Below are positions 9,110-18,477 of a stretch of 64,000 nt of DNA, piece by piece. The first letter of the stretch is position 1, and each line of letters starts with the position of its first letter. This stretch comes from Dactylis glomerata (Eukaryota; Streptophyta; Magnoliopsida; Poales; Poaceae), in contig QXEO01001137.1 in the NCBI GenBank assembly GCA_007115705.1, positions 806,001 to 870,000 on the forward strand. The letters are read 5' to 3'. The notes under the pieces are model-generated. The model did not search any database. It saw nothing but the letters and a program-made list of their open reading frames with translations, and was not told the origin of the DNA. Both the position numbers and the translations under genes were made by a program.

Positions 9110-11768
9110 ATGGCCAAGACTTCTGCCACCAACTGGGTGCGCTCCGCCATCACCAAGAAGGAGGTGGAGAAGGCCAGGGCGGACGGCCTCATCGCCGCCG
9201 AGGATTCCATCAAATTTCCTAGCACTGAGCGGATCCCGAAGCCCCCGAGCGGTTATCGGGTAATGTTTCTTGCTTTCCTCCTCCGCGGTTTCTCTCTTCC
9301 TGCCCACGAGTTTCTCCGTGGGCTTCTATTTGTCTACGGTGTGCAGCTCCATCAGCTCACACCGAATTCCCTTCTGCACATCGCCTGTTTTGTGACCCTC
9401 TGCGAGTCATTCTTGGGCATTGAGCCCCACTTCCTTCTGTGGAGGTCAATCTTTCGGCTCCGCCCCAACGTTGCTTTGGCTAGGAAACCCGAACTGGGTG
9501 GAGCCGTCGTTTCTGTGCGCCCTGAGGCGCAATACCTTGAATTTTCCATGGCCGCATCTGTCCAAGGGTGGAGGACAAAGTGGTTCTATATCAAGGACCG
9601 CAAATCCTCTCTTGAAGATGAATATGGCCTTCCTCCCTTTGACGCTTCCCAAGAGATAAAGAAATTGGCATCGTGGGATGCGCTCCCCTCAGATGCAGAA
9701 GTAGAAGAAATTCTTCCTCTTATTTCCCGCATCAAGGCTTTGAAAGGAGGTCAAGGAGGTGCTCTGTCGGGTATGCAATTCATGGCGTTTTTTATTCAAC
9801 GTCGAGTTCAACCCCTACAACACCGCCTTACCAAACTTTGGAACTACTCTGGCTTGGAAGATCCTACCCGCATATCTGAAGATTTGATATCGAAAGAAGA
9901 TGTCGACAAGCGAGTCAGGAATCTCACCAAGCTCACCAAAGAACATGCAGTTGCGGATTTAACTGCTGATTTTTTCGACTCTGTGCACCCTCTTCCTGAG
10001 GTATGTATCTTCGCGTTCACTTTGTTGTCAAACTTTGCTTGGTTCGACTTGTGTTATTCTGTGCCTTTGCACCCTGCTGACTTATTTATATGCAGGGTCA
10101 CCAATTCCTTGTCTCTCGTCCTCCTCTTCCAGAGGCAGGGCCCCTACCGGCTGATTTAGCCTCTCCTGCATCTGAAGCCCCCGAGGCTGACGAAAGTCAG
10201 GACGAAGATGATGTCGAAGAATCAGAAGAAGAAACTAGCTCGTCGACATCGCCTCCTCCTGCACTTGCTGAAGATGTTGATGTCGACAAGAAAAGGAAGC
10301 GTGTCGATGAAATTGCTTCATCAAGTTCTGCAGCGGCTGGTAAAGCCCCCGTTCTTGCAGAAGATATGGAGTACTTCGACATGCTAGCATCGTAAGTATT
10401 TTATTCGAGTTCTTCAATTGCAACGTTCTTGCCTTGTTTCCATAATTTATATTCTTCATGTAGTGATGATGAAGAGCCACCAGCATATGCGACAGCTGCT
10501 CCCCCCACTTCTCATGCGGCCACTGATGAGCCTATTGAGCCAGATGTTGCGCCGAGGGCTACCAGGTCTTCTGTGAAGAAGGTTCCTCAAGCCCGATACC
10601 CCAAACGCTCAAAGAAGGCCAAAGAACCCGAAGTTTCTCTAGAAGCCCATGCATCTATGGTTTCTTCTGACGATGTGAGCAATTCTTTTTTACTTGCTTT
10701 CCTTTCATGCACTTCTGCTCTTACACACTCCTTTTCTCAGGCATTATTGAAGAGATTCATCGCCCTGGGCACTGAATGTGCTGAGTACCTAAAGGTTGCG
10801 AAAGCTTCCGAAGGTATGTTCGACATCCATTCATGGTTTTTCCTCCTTGCATATCTTGTGCTATTTTTCTGACTGCCTTTCTTCTTCCATTTTAGCTGCT
10901 CTAGCCACAGCCAATGCCCGGATTGCGTCGCTGGAAGCAGAGCTCCATGCTTCTCAGAAAGCTTACGATGCTGCGGCTACTGCCAAAGCAAATGCTGAGA
11001 AGTCGTAGAAATCTGCGCTTGGTAAGGCGAAGAAAGCTGAAAAAGCTTTAGCTGATGCCAACAAGGATCATGCCCAGCGAGAGCAAGCCGTGGCGGAGCG
11101 TCTCCACACAATATCCACTGCTGCTGAAAGTAAGTGTTTCGCCTTGTCTCCTATTTTCGACTTCTGTTGCACTGCTGCTTGTGTTGACATCCTCCTCCTT
11201 CTTTTCTTTTCTACCTCCTTTGTGTCGTGCAGGTTTTGCTGGGGTATCTCCATCGTCCCTGCAACCGGACGGTGACCCTCTAATGACTGCGGTTATCTTA
11301 CTGGAAAACTGGATATCTATCCAGGAAACTTTCGAGTTAGTTAGCCGCGTCCTTTCACGACTCTTTGTCGGGTTGTGGCCGAAGAAAAGGGTAGCAGTTC
11401 CGAAGGACAACTTGAGTGATCTTGCCAAGTCCTTCGACACAACTGAAGACCCCACTCTCCAGCTGAAAGGACTTTCAATTAAGCGTGGCGCCGAGGGTGC
11501 TATTGCACTTTCTCTTGCGCACGGTACGAATTTCGACTGGGAGAGGGTTAGCTCCCCTCATGGACACACCCGTGATGAGATGAAGGCTTTCTTCGAGAAG
11601 GCGAAGAAGCTAGCGCCTGCGTTGTTGACAACTATTTCCCCTTCGGCAGCTTCTGCGGTGCCTGCCGCACCATCTCCAGCAACGGAAGGTCCAGTGCCAC
11701 CGTCGACTTCCGGCGAGGAAGTTGCCATGCCCTCTTCTGCCACGGAACACAATGCTGAGGTGGCGTAG
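9110..11768 (+). CDS. Spliced PF04195-type ORF, antisense in retroelement
   Basis: Exons 9110-10000, 10096-10391, 10464-10674, 10741-10813, 10896-11129 and 11233-11768 have GT-AG ends (GTATGT, GTAAGT, GTGAGC, GTATGT, GTAAGT donors). They join in one frame of 747 codons with the stop. Exon 1 carries the pattern of the 'putative gypsy type transposon' domain: FLLRGFSLPAHEFLRGLL, then LHQLTPNSLLHIACFVTLCE and PHFLLWR. Exons 2-3 are acidic Ser/Glu- and Lys-rich. Exon 5 is an Ala-rich coiled coil. The last exon is well conserved-looking. One in-frame TAG (11006-11008, codon 528) interrupts exon 5, so this copy is probably truncated unless the exon is spliced differently. The start at 9110 is chosen because it follows a TATA box and opens directly into the domain; an upstream open frame begins at 8918. 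Molecular function is unknown. Confidence 0.65.
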
Positions 11769-11947
11769 ACTCGGATTTCTTTGTAGCTTTTAGTTTTCTC
11801 CTTTTGGATGCAAAAACTTTAGCTGGGTGCAACCCGAGAACCTTAGTCATAGGGTGTTGCACTTATGTAAATATATTTCTGGCGTATGAAGTATTATGCT
11901 GTCTCTCTGAAATGTTTCTCCTTTCTTTCCCCTTTGGCTTGCAGTCG

Positions 11948-12874
11948 ATGCGCGCCAATGATCCTTTGACTCACGGTCCTGCTCCTTCTTCTACCCGTGC
12001 GTTCGGTTCTCAGATTTTGTCGACTCCTAGTCGATGCAATCAGTGCGCAGAATATTCGTCAAGGATTTCTGACCTTGAGGTTCGCTTGACTTCAGCCAAA
12101 CGCCAAGCTCAGATGGCGTTTGATAAAGCTAGCAAAACTTCTGCCCTGACGAAGCAGGTATCGATTCTTAGTGATGAAGTGTCCAGCTTGACGGCAAAGA
12201 TTTTGCATCACGAAGAATGCAACTCTTTCATTCTTGGTATCGTCGAATCCGCCTGTGAAATGTTGCGATGTGAGCTTCCTCTGAACTTATTTTCCTCTCT
12301 TTGTACTATTACTCTTGTAATATCCTTTGCCCTTATAGGCACTTGCTTGGACTTCGCTGCTGAAGATCGTCGGGTTACCAAACGAAGCGCAGCTCTGGAG
12401 AAGATGTCCGCAGGTGTTGAAAATTTATGGTCCGATCCTCGACGCCGAAGCGCTATTGTATTGCTTCAGGACCGTGCCCAGCATATTGGCGAGGCAGTGG
12501 ATGGCTGCAGGAGAGCTCTCGTAACTATGCACTCGGTGATGCTTCCTCGCAATCCTCTGCCTGCTACTTTTCCATTGCTCCTTGACGTTTTTAGGTCCAG
12601 CCAGCGAATCCATCGGTTGATAGAACTGAACCTAGTAGCAGGTGCCAACTTTGCTCTTGGGTGGATACGCAAGTGGCAGCCAAGACTCAATTATAGTTCT
12701 ATGTCGCTGAGCTATCCTCCTGGTGGGGCAAGCCTTCGAGTACACTTAGAAAGTACCTTACAGCCTGCCCGACGAATTATAGCCAGGTTGTTGCAAGAAG
12801 ACTCCGCGTTTTTCCGCGAGTTTCACTACTTAGACCCTTTAGGTGTAGATGATTCTGACAACCTGATGTTGTAA
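11948..12874 (+). CDS. Second antisense ORF, possible continuation
   Basis: The frame begins MRANDPLTHGPAPSSTRAFG just after a TTGCAG acceptor-like site (ends 11944) and stops at TAA 12872-12874. A 69-base GTGAGC...TATAG segment (12270-12338) can be spliced or read through in frame. It encodes a predicted coiled coil (about 40-90) and a C-terminal segment with GWIRKWQPRL and LLQEDSAFFREFHYLD. It may be the last exons of the preceding gene: splicing from GAG at 11759 to 11945 keeps the frame, but that donor is poor. No known domain was recognised. Confidence 0.4.
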   Translation: MRANDPLTHGPAPSSTRAFGSQILSTPSRCNQCAEYSSRISDLEVRLTSAKRQAQMAFDKASKTSALTKQVSILSDEVSSLTAKILHHEECNSFILGIVESACEMLRCELPLNLFSSLCTITLVISFALIGTCLDFAAEDRRVTKRSAALEKMSAGVENLWSDPRRRSAIVLLQDRAQHIGEAVDGCRRALVTMHSVMLPRNPLPATFPLLLDVFRSSQRIHRLIELNLVAGANFALGWIRKWQPRLNYSSMSLSYPPGGASLRVHLESTLQPARRIIARLLQEDSAFFREFHYLDPLGVDDSDNLML

Positions 12875-13165
12875 TATACTTTTGTGTGTGTAATGCGAGA
12901 GTATTGTATTTCGTGACTTTATGATGAAAATTTGTTCTCAGAGCGTTATTGTATGACTCGTGCGTTTGCCGCATTTTTTCTTTGAAAGACTCGTAAACTC
13001 GAATATGAGGAACGTTTTGTCTTCATTATATTTGCGATGTAAGATACATGAGGTGACCCAAGAGATCCGGCCTATGGACCGTGTTCTGGATCTAGAGGGC
13101 ATTGCCCCTGGTATAACTCGTGGCTTTTACAGCCTTATTCTTCTACTCTATTGTGCTTTTGATGC

Positions 13166-13730
13166 TTATGCTGTCGTAGCTTTCTCCTCTTCTCCTGTAT
13201 TTTTGTCCTCTGCTGATGCTCCTATTCGTGGTTTCTTCATCTCTGGCTCCGCAGCGTGTCCTTCGAGTGGTTTGACGCCTTCTGTTGTCGTGCTTTTCGC
13301 CTTCTCTGCGTAGTTGGCTATCATGCCGAAGTTTTGCGCCATTTTGTGGAACTCCCTGTCGCAGAGATCTGAAACTTCAAAACTTCCTTTCACTGTAATT
13401 ATTCCTCTTGGTCCTGGCATCTTAAGTACCATATATGTATAGTGAGGTACTGCCATGAATCGCGAAAACGCGGGTCGTCCGAGGATTGCGTGATATTGAG
13501 ATGGCCAATCCATAACTTCAAAATCTAGCTTTTCTCTTCTGTAGTTTTGTCGGTTGCCGAAGCAAACGTTGAGTGCTATTCGACCCAATGGGTAATTGGC
13601 ACTTCCTGGCACGATTCCATGGAAGGAACAATCTGTTGGCTTCAGGAACTCTAGTGATATGTGCATTGCTCAGAGTGTTTTCACGTATATCAGGTTAATT
13701 CCACTCCCTGCACCCATGAATATTCTGTCG
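13166..13730 (-). pseudogene. Degenerate aspartic protease remnant
   Basis: The minus-strand frame shows the pepsin-like retroviral protease region of Tat-like pol: AGSGINLIYVKTL, LKPTDCSFHGIVPG, YPLGRIALNVCFG and QYHAILGRPAFSRFMAVPHY. The active-site Asp-Gly-Gly/Ser motif is replaced by Met-Gly-Ala, and a TGA (13672-13670) interrupts the frame. The ORF ends at 13166 with no reverse transcriptase beyond it, so pol was lost after this point. Confidence 0.6.
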
Positions 13731-13888
13731 ACATCATACGCGCCGATTTGAGCTTTGAGTACCAAAGGCGCGTTTCCCGGCCGAGGTACTGTTATAGGGC
13801 GATCTTCTCTGTTGAACTCTATTGGTTGTTTTGACCAGTGCAGATACTCCGTTGTAGCTGGAGGTGATATGACTGCTAGGTTGACTTG

Positions 13889-16264
13889 TCAAGTTATGCT
13901 CTTCTCTTCTTTGTTCGACTTGGGTACAGGTTGTATCATTGCTGTGATGTGTCCTTTTGATGGAACGTACCCTTCGTCGTCGTCGTGTCCCTGATTTTGC
14001 TGGTCTTGTCCTTGAGGAGCTCCATTGTTTCCTTGCTGCTTTGCCGGAGGGTTGTTGCTTCCTTCGAATCCTTGTCGCCTTGCTTCGATTTGCTTGTTTA
14101 CTGTCACCTCTTGAAGTTTTAAGAATGTTGTGCAATCTTTCATTGCATGCCTTGATACTCGCTTCCCATCGAAGAACGCTGAGTGTATATGACAAGGTCC
14201 ATTGAGCATGTCTTCTGGCGAGGGGTTGTATTCTCTGGATTCTCTTACGGGGAATTTTTTATAGTCCTCTTTTCCGTAACTTCGATATCCTGAACTTCTT
14301 CGATCACTTCCTTGATAGCTGTTGTCTTTGTATCCTGCGGCGACTTGGCTATGAGGGCCATAGTTGTCGAAATTTCTGGACCTTCTTCTTTGACTTCCAT
14401 ATCTATTTCTTCTATCATCTTCTGGAGATCGCGTCCTTTTGTTGTTGCACGCATCTTCTCCATCTGCGAATCTGTTTGCTGTGTCCATGAGGTCTGATAC
14501 TGTTTTCGGCTTGATTCTACCCATCTCCTCGACTAGGTCTCTTCGTCTTAATCCAATGATGAACGCATCTATTGCTCTTTCGTCTGAAACTTCGACTGCT
14601 GAATTTTTGATAAGGCTCCATCTTTGGATGTATGCCCGTAGTGTTTCGTCGCGTTGTTGCACACATGCTTTGACTTCTTCTATTGATGCTGGTCGTTTGT
14701 ATGTCGACCTGAAGTTGCTTGTAAATTGCTTTGTGAGGTCTTCCCAGCTTCCAATAGATTCTTTCTCTAGTTTGCTCAACCATGACCTTGCTGCGCCGGT
14801 GAGGTGTAGTTGCAAACTTTGCATTGCTGTTTCTTTGGTTCCTCCCAATATTTGAACTGCTTGTAAGTAATCTGCGAGCCATGATTGTGGTTCCTGTGAT
14901 CCATCGTATTTTTGCTGGTCATGAGGTAGCTTGAATCCCTTGGGAACTGGAGTGGTGCGAACCCTGCGAGTAAAGCATGATGCCCCCATCTCTTTTTCGT
15001 CATCTTCATAGTCGCGTTTTTCATTTGGGGACCGTGATCTTTGAGTTCCACCGTGCTGCTTTGGTGATGGCGATCGAGATCGGTGCTTGCTGCTTCTGCG
15101 CCGAGGACTATTGTGACGGCGAGGTGACCTTGCTTTGTGCACTTCCTTGTGGTGATATGCTTCCTCTCCTTTTGCTGATAGCTTGTGGCCGACCATGTTG
15201 AGTCCGTTTAGTGCTGCTCTATGCATATGTTCTCTAGGATCTCCTGGGCTTGGTCGGGTTGTAAGTAGATATGCTTGTGCTGCCACTAGTGCTGCTTCAG
15301 GAGTTTTTGGTAGGATGTTTCCCTGCTCGTCGACCGATAGGAAGGACGAGTCGAGGTTTTTAGAAATACTTTGCCTGTCGGAGTACTCGAGGTTATCGTA
15401 CTTTGAACCGTGTCGACGATTTTTCCTTGCGTTGCTGTATGATGCGTCGCTTTGTGCTTTTCGAGCAGCTTCGCTAGCTGCAATGGCTGAATCTTTTCTT
15501 TTTTGTATCTCTATTTTCTCCTTTGCTAATTGCTTGGCCTGCTGCCTTAGGGCGTAGTGATACCCCAAAAGCATGTTTTTGCTAGAATTTGGTGGTATTG
15601 GCGTGCCGTGTTCTACGGCTTCTCTTATTATCCTCCATTCGTCGACTGATAGTCGAATTTTTTCCCTGGTTCCGAGGGACTCTGGTGTTTGCCCTTCTGC
15701 TAGGTGATTTGCTCCTCTGTCGATATTTGCTGGGTTTAATACTGGATTGTCATTTTCGTCGAATTCTTCTGAGTTATCTCCTATAATGGCGAGCACCTGG
15801 CATTGTTTGCCGATGTTACCCTTGAAGCTTGAGAAGATCGAGTTACTATCCTCAGAAAGCTCTAATCCTGTCTTCCATGTATCTGTTGACTTGTTCGCAA
15901 TGTCGTCGAAGCAGATCGTGAAATCTTTGAGTTGGACTCCTACGTCAAAATTTCCCTTTTCTTCGTTGTCTTCTGCGATCTTTCCTTTTTGCATTTCCTC
16001 TGGGCTGACCGGCGAGTTTACCTCGCTAGAAGAGCCTTCAGAATATTCCATCACTGCTGTTGTTTTGGGCTCACTTGCCGACGGATCTTGTTTCGTCAGA
16101 TCTGAAAGGCGAGATGAACCCGACGGTCCGATGAGGATGTTTAAGCTTCCGATTGTCAACTCCATCTCTTGATTTTCGTCGATTTCTGTACTACTGTTGG
16201 CTAAAAGCGAAAAAGCCGTCGAATTCATGATTCCAACGCCCAAGATCCCCACGGTCGGCGCCAA
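13889..16264 (-). CDS. Retrotransposon Gag (Tat-like)
   Basis: An uninterrupted 791-residue frame starts right at the primer site (MAPTVGILGVGIMN). The N-terminal half is acidic and low in recognisable domains. Residues about 340-430 form an Arg/Ser-rich basic segment (RRHNSPRRRSSKHRSRSPS). The capsid-type retrotransposon gag domain occupies about 450-590, with DYLQAVQILGGTKETAMQ, WLSKLEKESIGSWEDL, QFTSNFRSTY and TLRAYIQRWSLI. The C-terminal part has MLNGPCHIHSAFFDGKRV and HAMKDC, typical of this family, and ends in a Gln/Asn-rich stretch. It would assemble the virus-like particle in the cytoplasm. The reading frame is intact and could support mobilisation by polymerase supplied from another element. 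Confidence 0.8.
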   Translation of the reverse strand: MAPTVGILGVGIMNSTAFSLLANSSTEIDENQEMELTIGSLNILIGPSGSSRLSDLTKQDPSASEPKTTAVMEYSEGSSSEVNSPVSPEEMQKGKIAEDNEEKGNFDVGVQLKDFTICFDDIANKSTDTWKTGLELSEDSNSIFSSFKGNIGKQCQVLAIIGDNSEEFDENDNPVLNPANIDRGANHLAEGQTPESLGTREKIRLSVDEWRIIREAVEHGTPIPPNSSKNMLLGYHYALRQQAKQLAKEKIEIQKRKDSAIAASEAARKAQSDASYSNARKNRRHGSKYDNLEYSDRQSISKNLDSSFLSVDEQGNILPKTPEAALVAAQAYLLTTRPSPGDPREHMHRAALNGLNMVGHKLSAKGEEAYHHKEVHKARSPRRHNSPRRRSSKHRSRSPSPKQHGGTQRSRSPNEKRDYEDDEKEMGASCFTRRVRTTPVPKGFKLPHDQQKYDGSQEPQSWLADYLQAVQILGGTKETAMQSLQLHLTGAARSWLSKLEKESIGSWEDLTKQFTSNFRSTYKRPASIEEVKACVQQRDETLRAYIQRWSLIKNSAVEVSDERAIDAFIIGLRRRDLVEEMGRIKPKTVSDLMDTANRFADGEDACNNKRTRSPEDDRRNRYGSQRRRSRNFDNYGPHSQVAAGYKDNSYQGSDRRSSGYRSYGKEDYKKFPVRESREYNPSPEDMLNGPCHIHSAFFDGKRVSRHAMKDCTTFLKLQEVTVNKQIEARRQGFEGSNNPPAKQQGNNGAPQGQDQQNQGHDDDEGYVPSKGHITAMIQPVPKSNKEEKSIT
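16246..16263 (-). other. Primer-binding site
   Basis: On the minus strand TGGCGCCGACCGTGGGG begins 2 bases inside the 5' LTR. It resembles the tRNA-Asp-type primer site TGGCGCCG... of plant gypsy elements, with mismatches in the second half. Confidence 0.55.
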
Positions 16265-16265
16265 T

Positions 16266-16599
16266 TGACGAGGGTTAACTCGACAAATGTCCTAGATGAA
16301 GGACTTAGGATCGGGGAGATAGGGCGTCGGATGAACTCGAAGGTAAAGTTAGTCGAAATAGGTGTGTGTCGAAAGTAAACTTGGGTGTTCAACCTGGCTT
16401 GCTTTCAATCTGCCCTACACCGTCCCCTCCTGGCCCCTATATATAGATGGCCAGGTCTCGAGGATCGGGTAGGGTCCGATACATATTACAATATCGACAT
16501 ACGGTAAGAACTCGTATTCGACTATCATTACAATTGGGCCTAGCTTAACGGGCCGCAGGGGCACTCAACTAACGGGCTCTATTAACTATACCCTTGTCA
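16266..16599 (-). repeat. 5' LTR of Tat-like element
   Basis: 334 bp, almost identical to 7535-7869. It adjoins the primer site on its inner side and the CTCAT duplication on its outer side. Confidence 0.9.
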
Positions 16600-17400
16600 C
16601 TCATGTTTATACCAAAATTATACCACTTTTGGGACGTTTCAAATAACCAAAACTATATCCCAAACTATATTCCCTAAAAGAAAAGGAATGCTAAAGAAAG
16701 TTGATAATTGTTAGAGGGGTGATAAATAATCCATTCACCGAAATCCCACAAATATGCCAAATATGTATGTCTCATGTTTCTACCAAAATTATACCACTTT
16801 TGGGCTGTTTCAAATTGCCAAAACTATATTCCCTAAAAGAAAAGGAATGCTAAAGATAGTTGATAATTGTTAGAGGGGTGATAAATAATTTATTCACCGA
16901 AATGCCCCAAATATGCCAAACATGTATGTCTCATGTTTCTACCAAAATTATACCACTTTTGGGCCGTTTCAAATTACCAAAACTATATTCCCTAAAAGAA
17001 AAGGAATGCTAAAGATAGTTGATAATTGTTAGAGGGGTGATAAATAATTTATTCACCGAAATCCCCCAAATATGCCAAATATGTATGTCTCATGTTTCTA
17101 CCAAAATTATACCACTTTTGGGCCGTTTCAAATTACCAAAACTATATTCCCTAAAAGAAAAGGAATGCTAAAGATAGTTGATAATTATTAGAGGGGTGAT
17201 AAATAATCCATTCACCGAAATCCCCCAAATATGCCAAATATGTACGTCTCATGTTTCTACCAAAATTATACCACTTTTGGGCCATTTCAAATTACCAAAA
17301 CTATATTCCCTAAAAGAAAAGGAATGCTAAAGATAGTTGATAATTGTTAGAGGGGTGATAAATATGTATGTCTCTTGTTTACACCAAAATTATACCACTT
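16600..17400 (+). repeat. 159-bp tandem array in the MULE
   Basis: The marker CTCATGTTTCTACC recurs at 16771, 16930, 17089 and 17248, exactly 159 bases apart. A variant copy at 16600 is 171 bases before the first, and a shortened last unit begins near 17372. Each unit carries TTTTGGGCCGTTTCAAATTA and GGAATGCTAAAGATAGTTGA. The array continues the partial unit at 7390-7534. Confidence 0.9.
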
Positions 17401-17482
17401 TTTAGTTTAACATTTTTAAATCATGGAAAATAATGCATAAATAGAGGGAATATAGTTACGTGGCAAAATAATCCATAAATGC

Positions 17483-17652
17483 ACACGGATCGACTCCACC
17501 AATCGTTGATCCACCGACAGAGAGAGGGGTGGCCATGAAGAGAGAGAGAGGGGTGGCCACGAAGAGAGAGAGAGGGGTGGCCACGAAGAGACAGATAGGG
17601 GTATACTGCCCGTTAGATCAGTGGATCAACGGTTGGTGGAGTCGATCCGTGT
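17483..17652 (+). repeat. 32-bp stem hairpin with 24-bp tandem loop
   Basis: Arms 17483-17514 and 17621-17652 are inverted copies with one mismatch (core CGGATCGACTCCACCAA). The loop holds three copies of a 24-base unit containing GAGAGAGGGGTGGCCA (GGGG at 17526, 17550 and 17574). It may be a small foldback element. Confidence 0.8.
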
Positions 17653-17708
17653 GACAACTGCTCAACCAATCAGGATAAGTTTGGGTTTCTGTGAGCATTT
17701 GTGACAGT

Positions 17709-18257
17709 ACTTGAGGGCAAAACTGAGTAGTACTAAGAAACCAAGGGCACGTAAATAGTAAATAGACTAAGGGATTCAAACAAAAGAATTACAAAATGAA
17801 AAATGCGTGTTTTATACAATATAATTCATATTGGGCTACATCAAATTATTTGCAATTTAAATATACATGAGTGTGACAATTATGGCCTCATTTAGACAAA
17901 CTATATTTTAGGGAAGATGTTTTGCAAAGGGGTTTGAGTGGAAAACCATGCATCTTCATAGCTACTAGTGATTATGAGATGTGGCAATTTGTGGTAAAAC
18001 ATGATTTATCTATGTTTGTTAAGGTGGCAGGTTGCGTAGGAAGACTCCATGAGTAGGTGCCACTATGTTTTTATTTTTTTGGATTTTTTTGCGCATGAAA
18101 TGACTCAATTAGCTATGTTAATCTCATTTGTTGACTCTCTGCTGACCAGCTACTTGAGGGTAGAACTGAGTATATTGCACTTGCCAGTCTAAGTACTCGA
18201 GGGGAAAACTGAGTACAGATAAAATTTCCGTATAAGGCCCGAGGCTTGAACTGAGTA
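17709..18257 (+). repeat. Repeated CTYGAGGG...AACTGAGTA motifs
   Basis: Four related 20-21-base words lie at 17709-17729, 18152-18172, 18195-18215 and 18238-18257, all ending AACTGAGTA. A further match, GGGGAAAACTGAGTAC, is inside the right TIR near 20329. They resemble MULE subterminal repeats. Confidence 0.65.
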
Positions 18258-18477
18258 CACTAAACGTCGAAGGGTTAGCCTCGTGTCGCTGTGCACGCTG
18301 CAGCCGTGCATAGCGGACGCGTGTTGCGGTACACCAAACGCCACCTTCGTCTTTATAGAGCCCCTCTTTCTCTCTCTCGACGCTCGCCCACTCTCTCATT
18401 CTCACTGCAACCGCCTCTCCTGTCCCATCATCTTCTCCACTTCGCGTAAAAAAAAACCCGAAGAAAAAACCCCGGCG

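Larger units (their letters stand above)
7535..16599 (-). mobile_element. Tat-like Ty3-gypsy element, RT-less
   Basis: Near-identical terminal repeats (7535-7869 and 16266-16599) begin TGACGAGGG and end CCCTTGTCA. They are bracketed by the 5-bp duplication CTCAT (7530-7534 and 16600-16604). The primer site next to the right LTR and the gag orientation put the element on the minus strand. It encodes gag and a broken protease remnant. No reverse transcriptase, RNase H or integrase is found. Instead the 3' half holds a multi-exon gene on the opposite strand with a PF04195-type domain. Extra antisense ORFs are known in the Tat lineage (for example maize Grande), which supports the placement. By eye the two LTRs differ at about three bases plus one indel, indicating recent insertion. 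Confidence 0.85.

Noticed and set aside
14977..16172. Plus-strand open frames across 14200-16170
   Set aside because: They are shadows of the 791-residue gag on the minus strand, with no domains, introns or promoter.
16600..17400. CRISPR-like array
   Set aside because: The 159-bp units are contiguous tandem repeats without unique spacers, in a plant nuclear context.
18124..18405. Minus-strand ORF in the MULE before the XS-finger gene
   Set aside because: Overlaps the promoter and motif cluster, no domain, no conserved composition.
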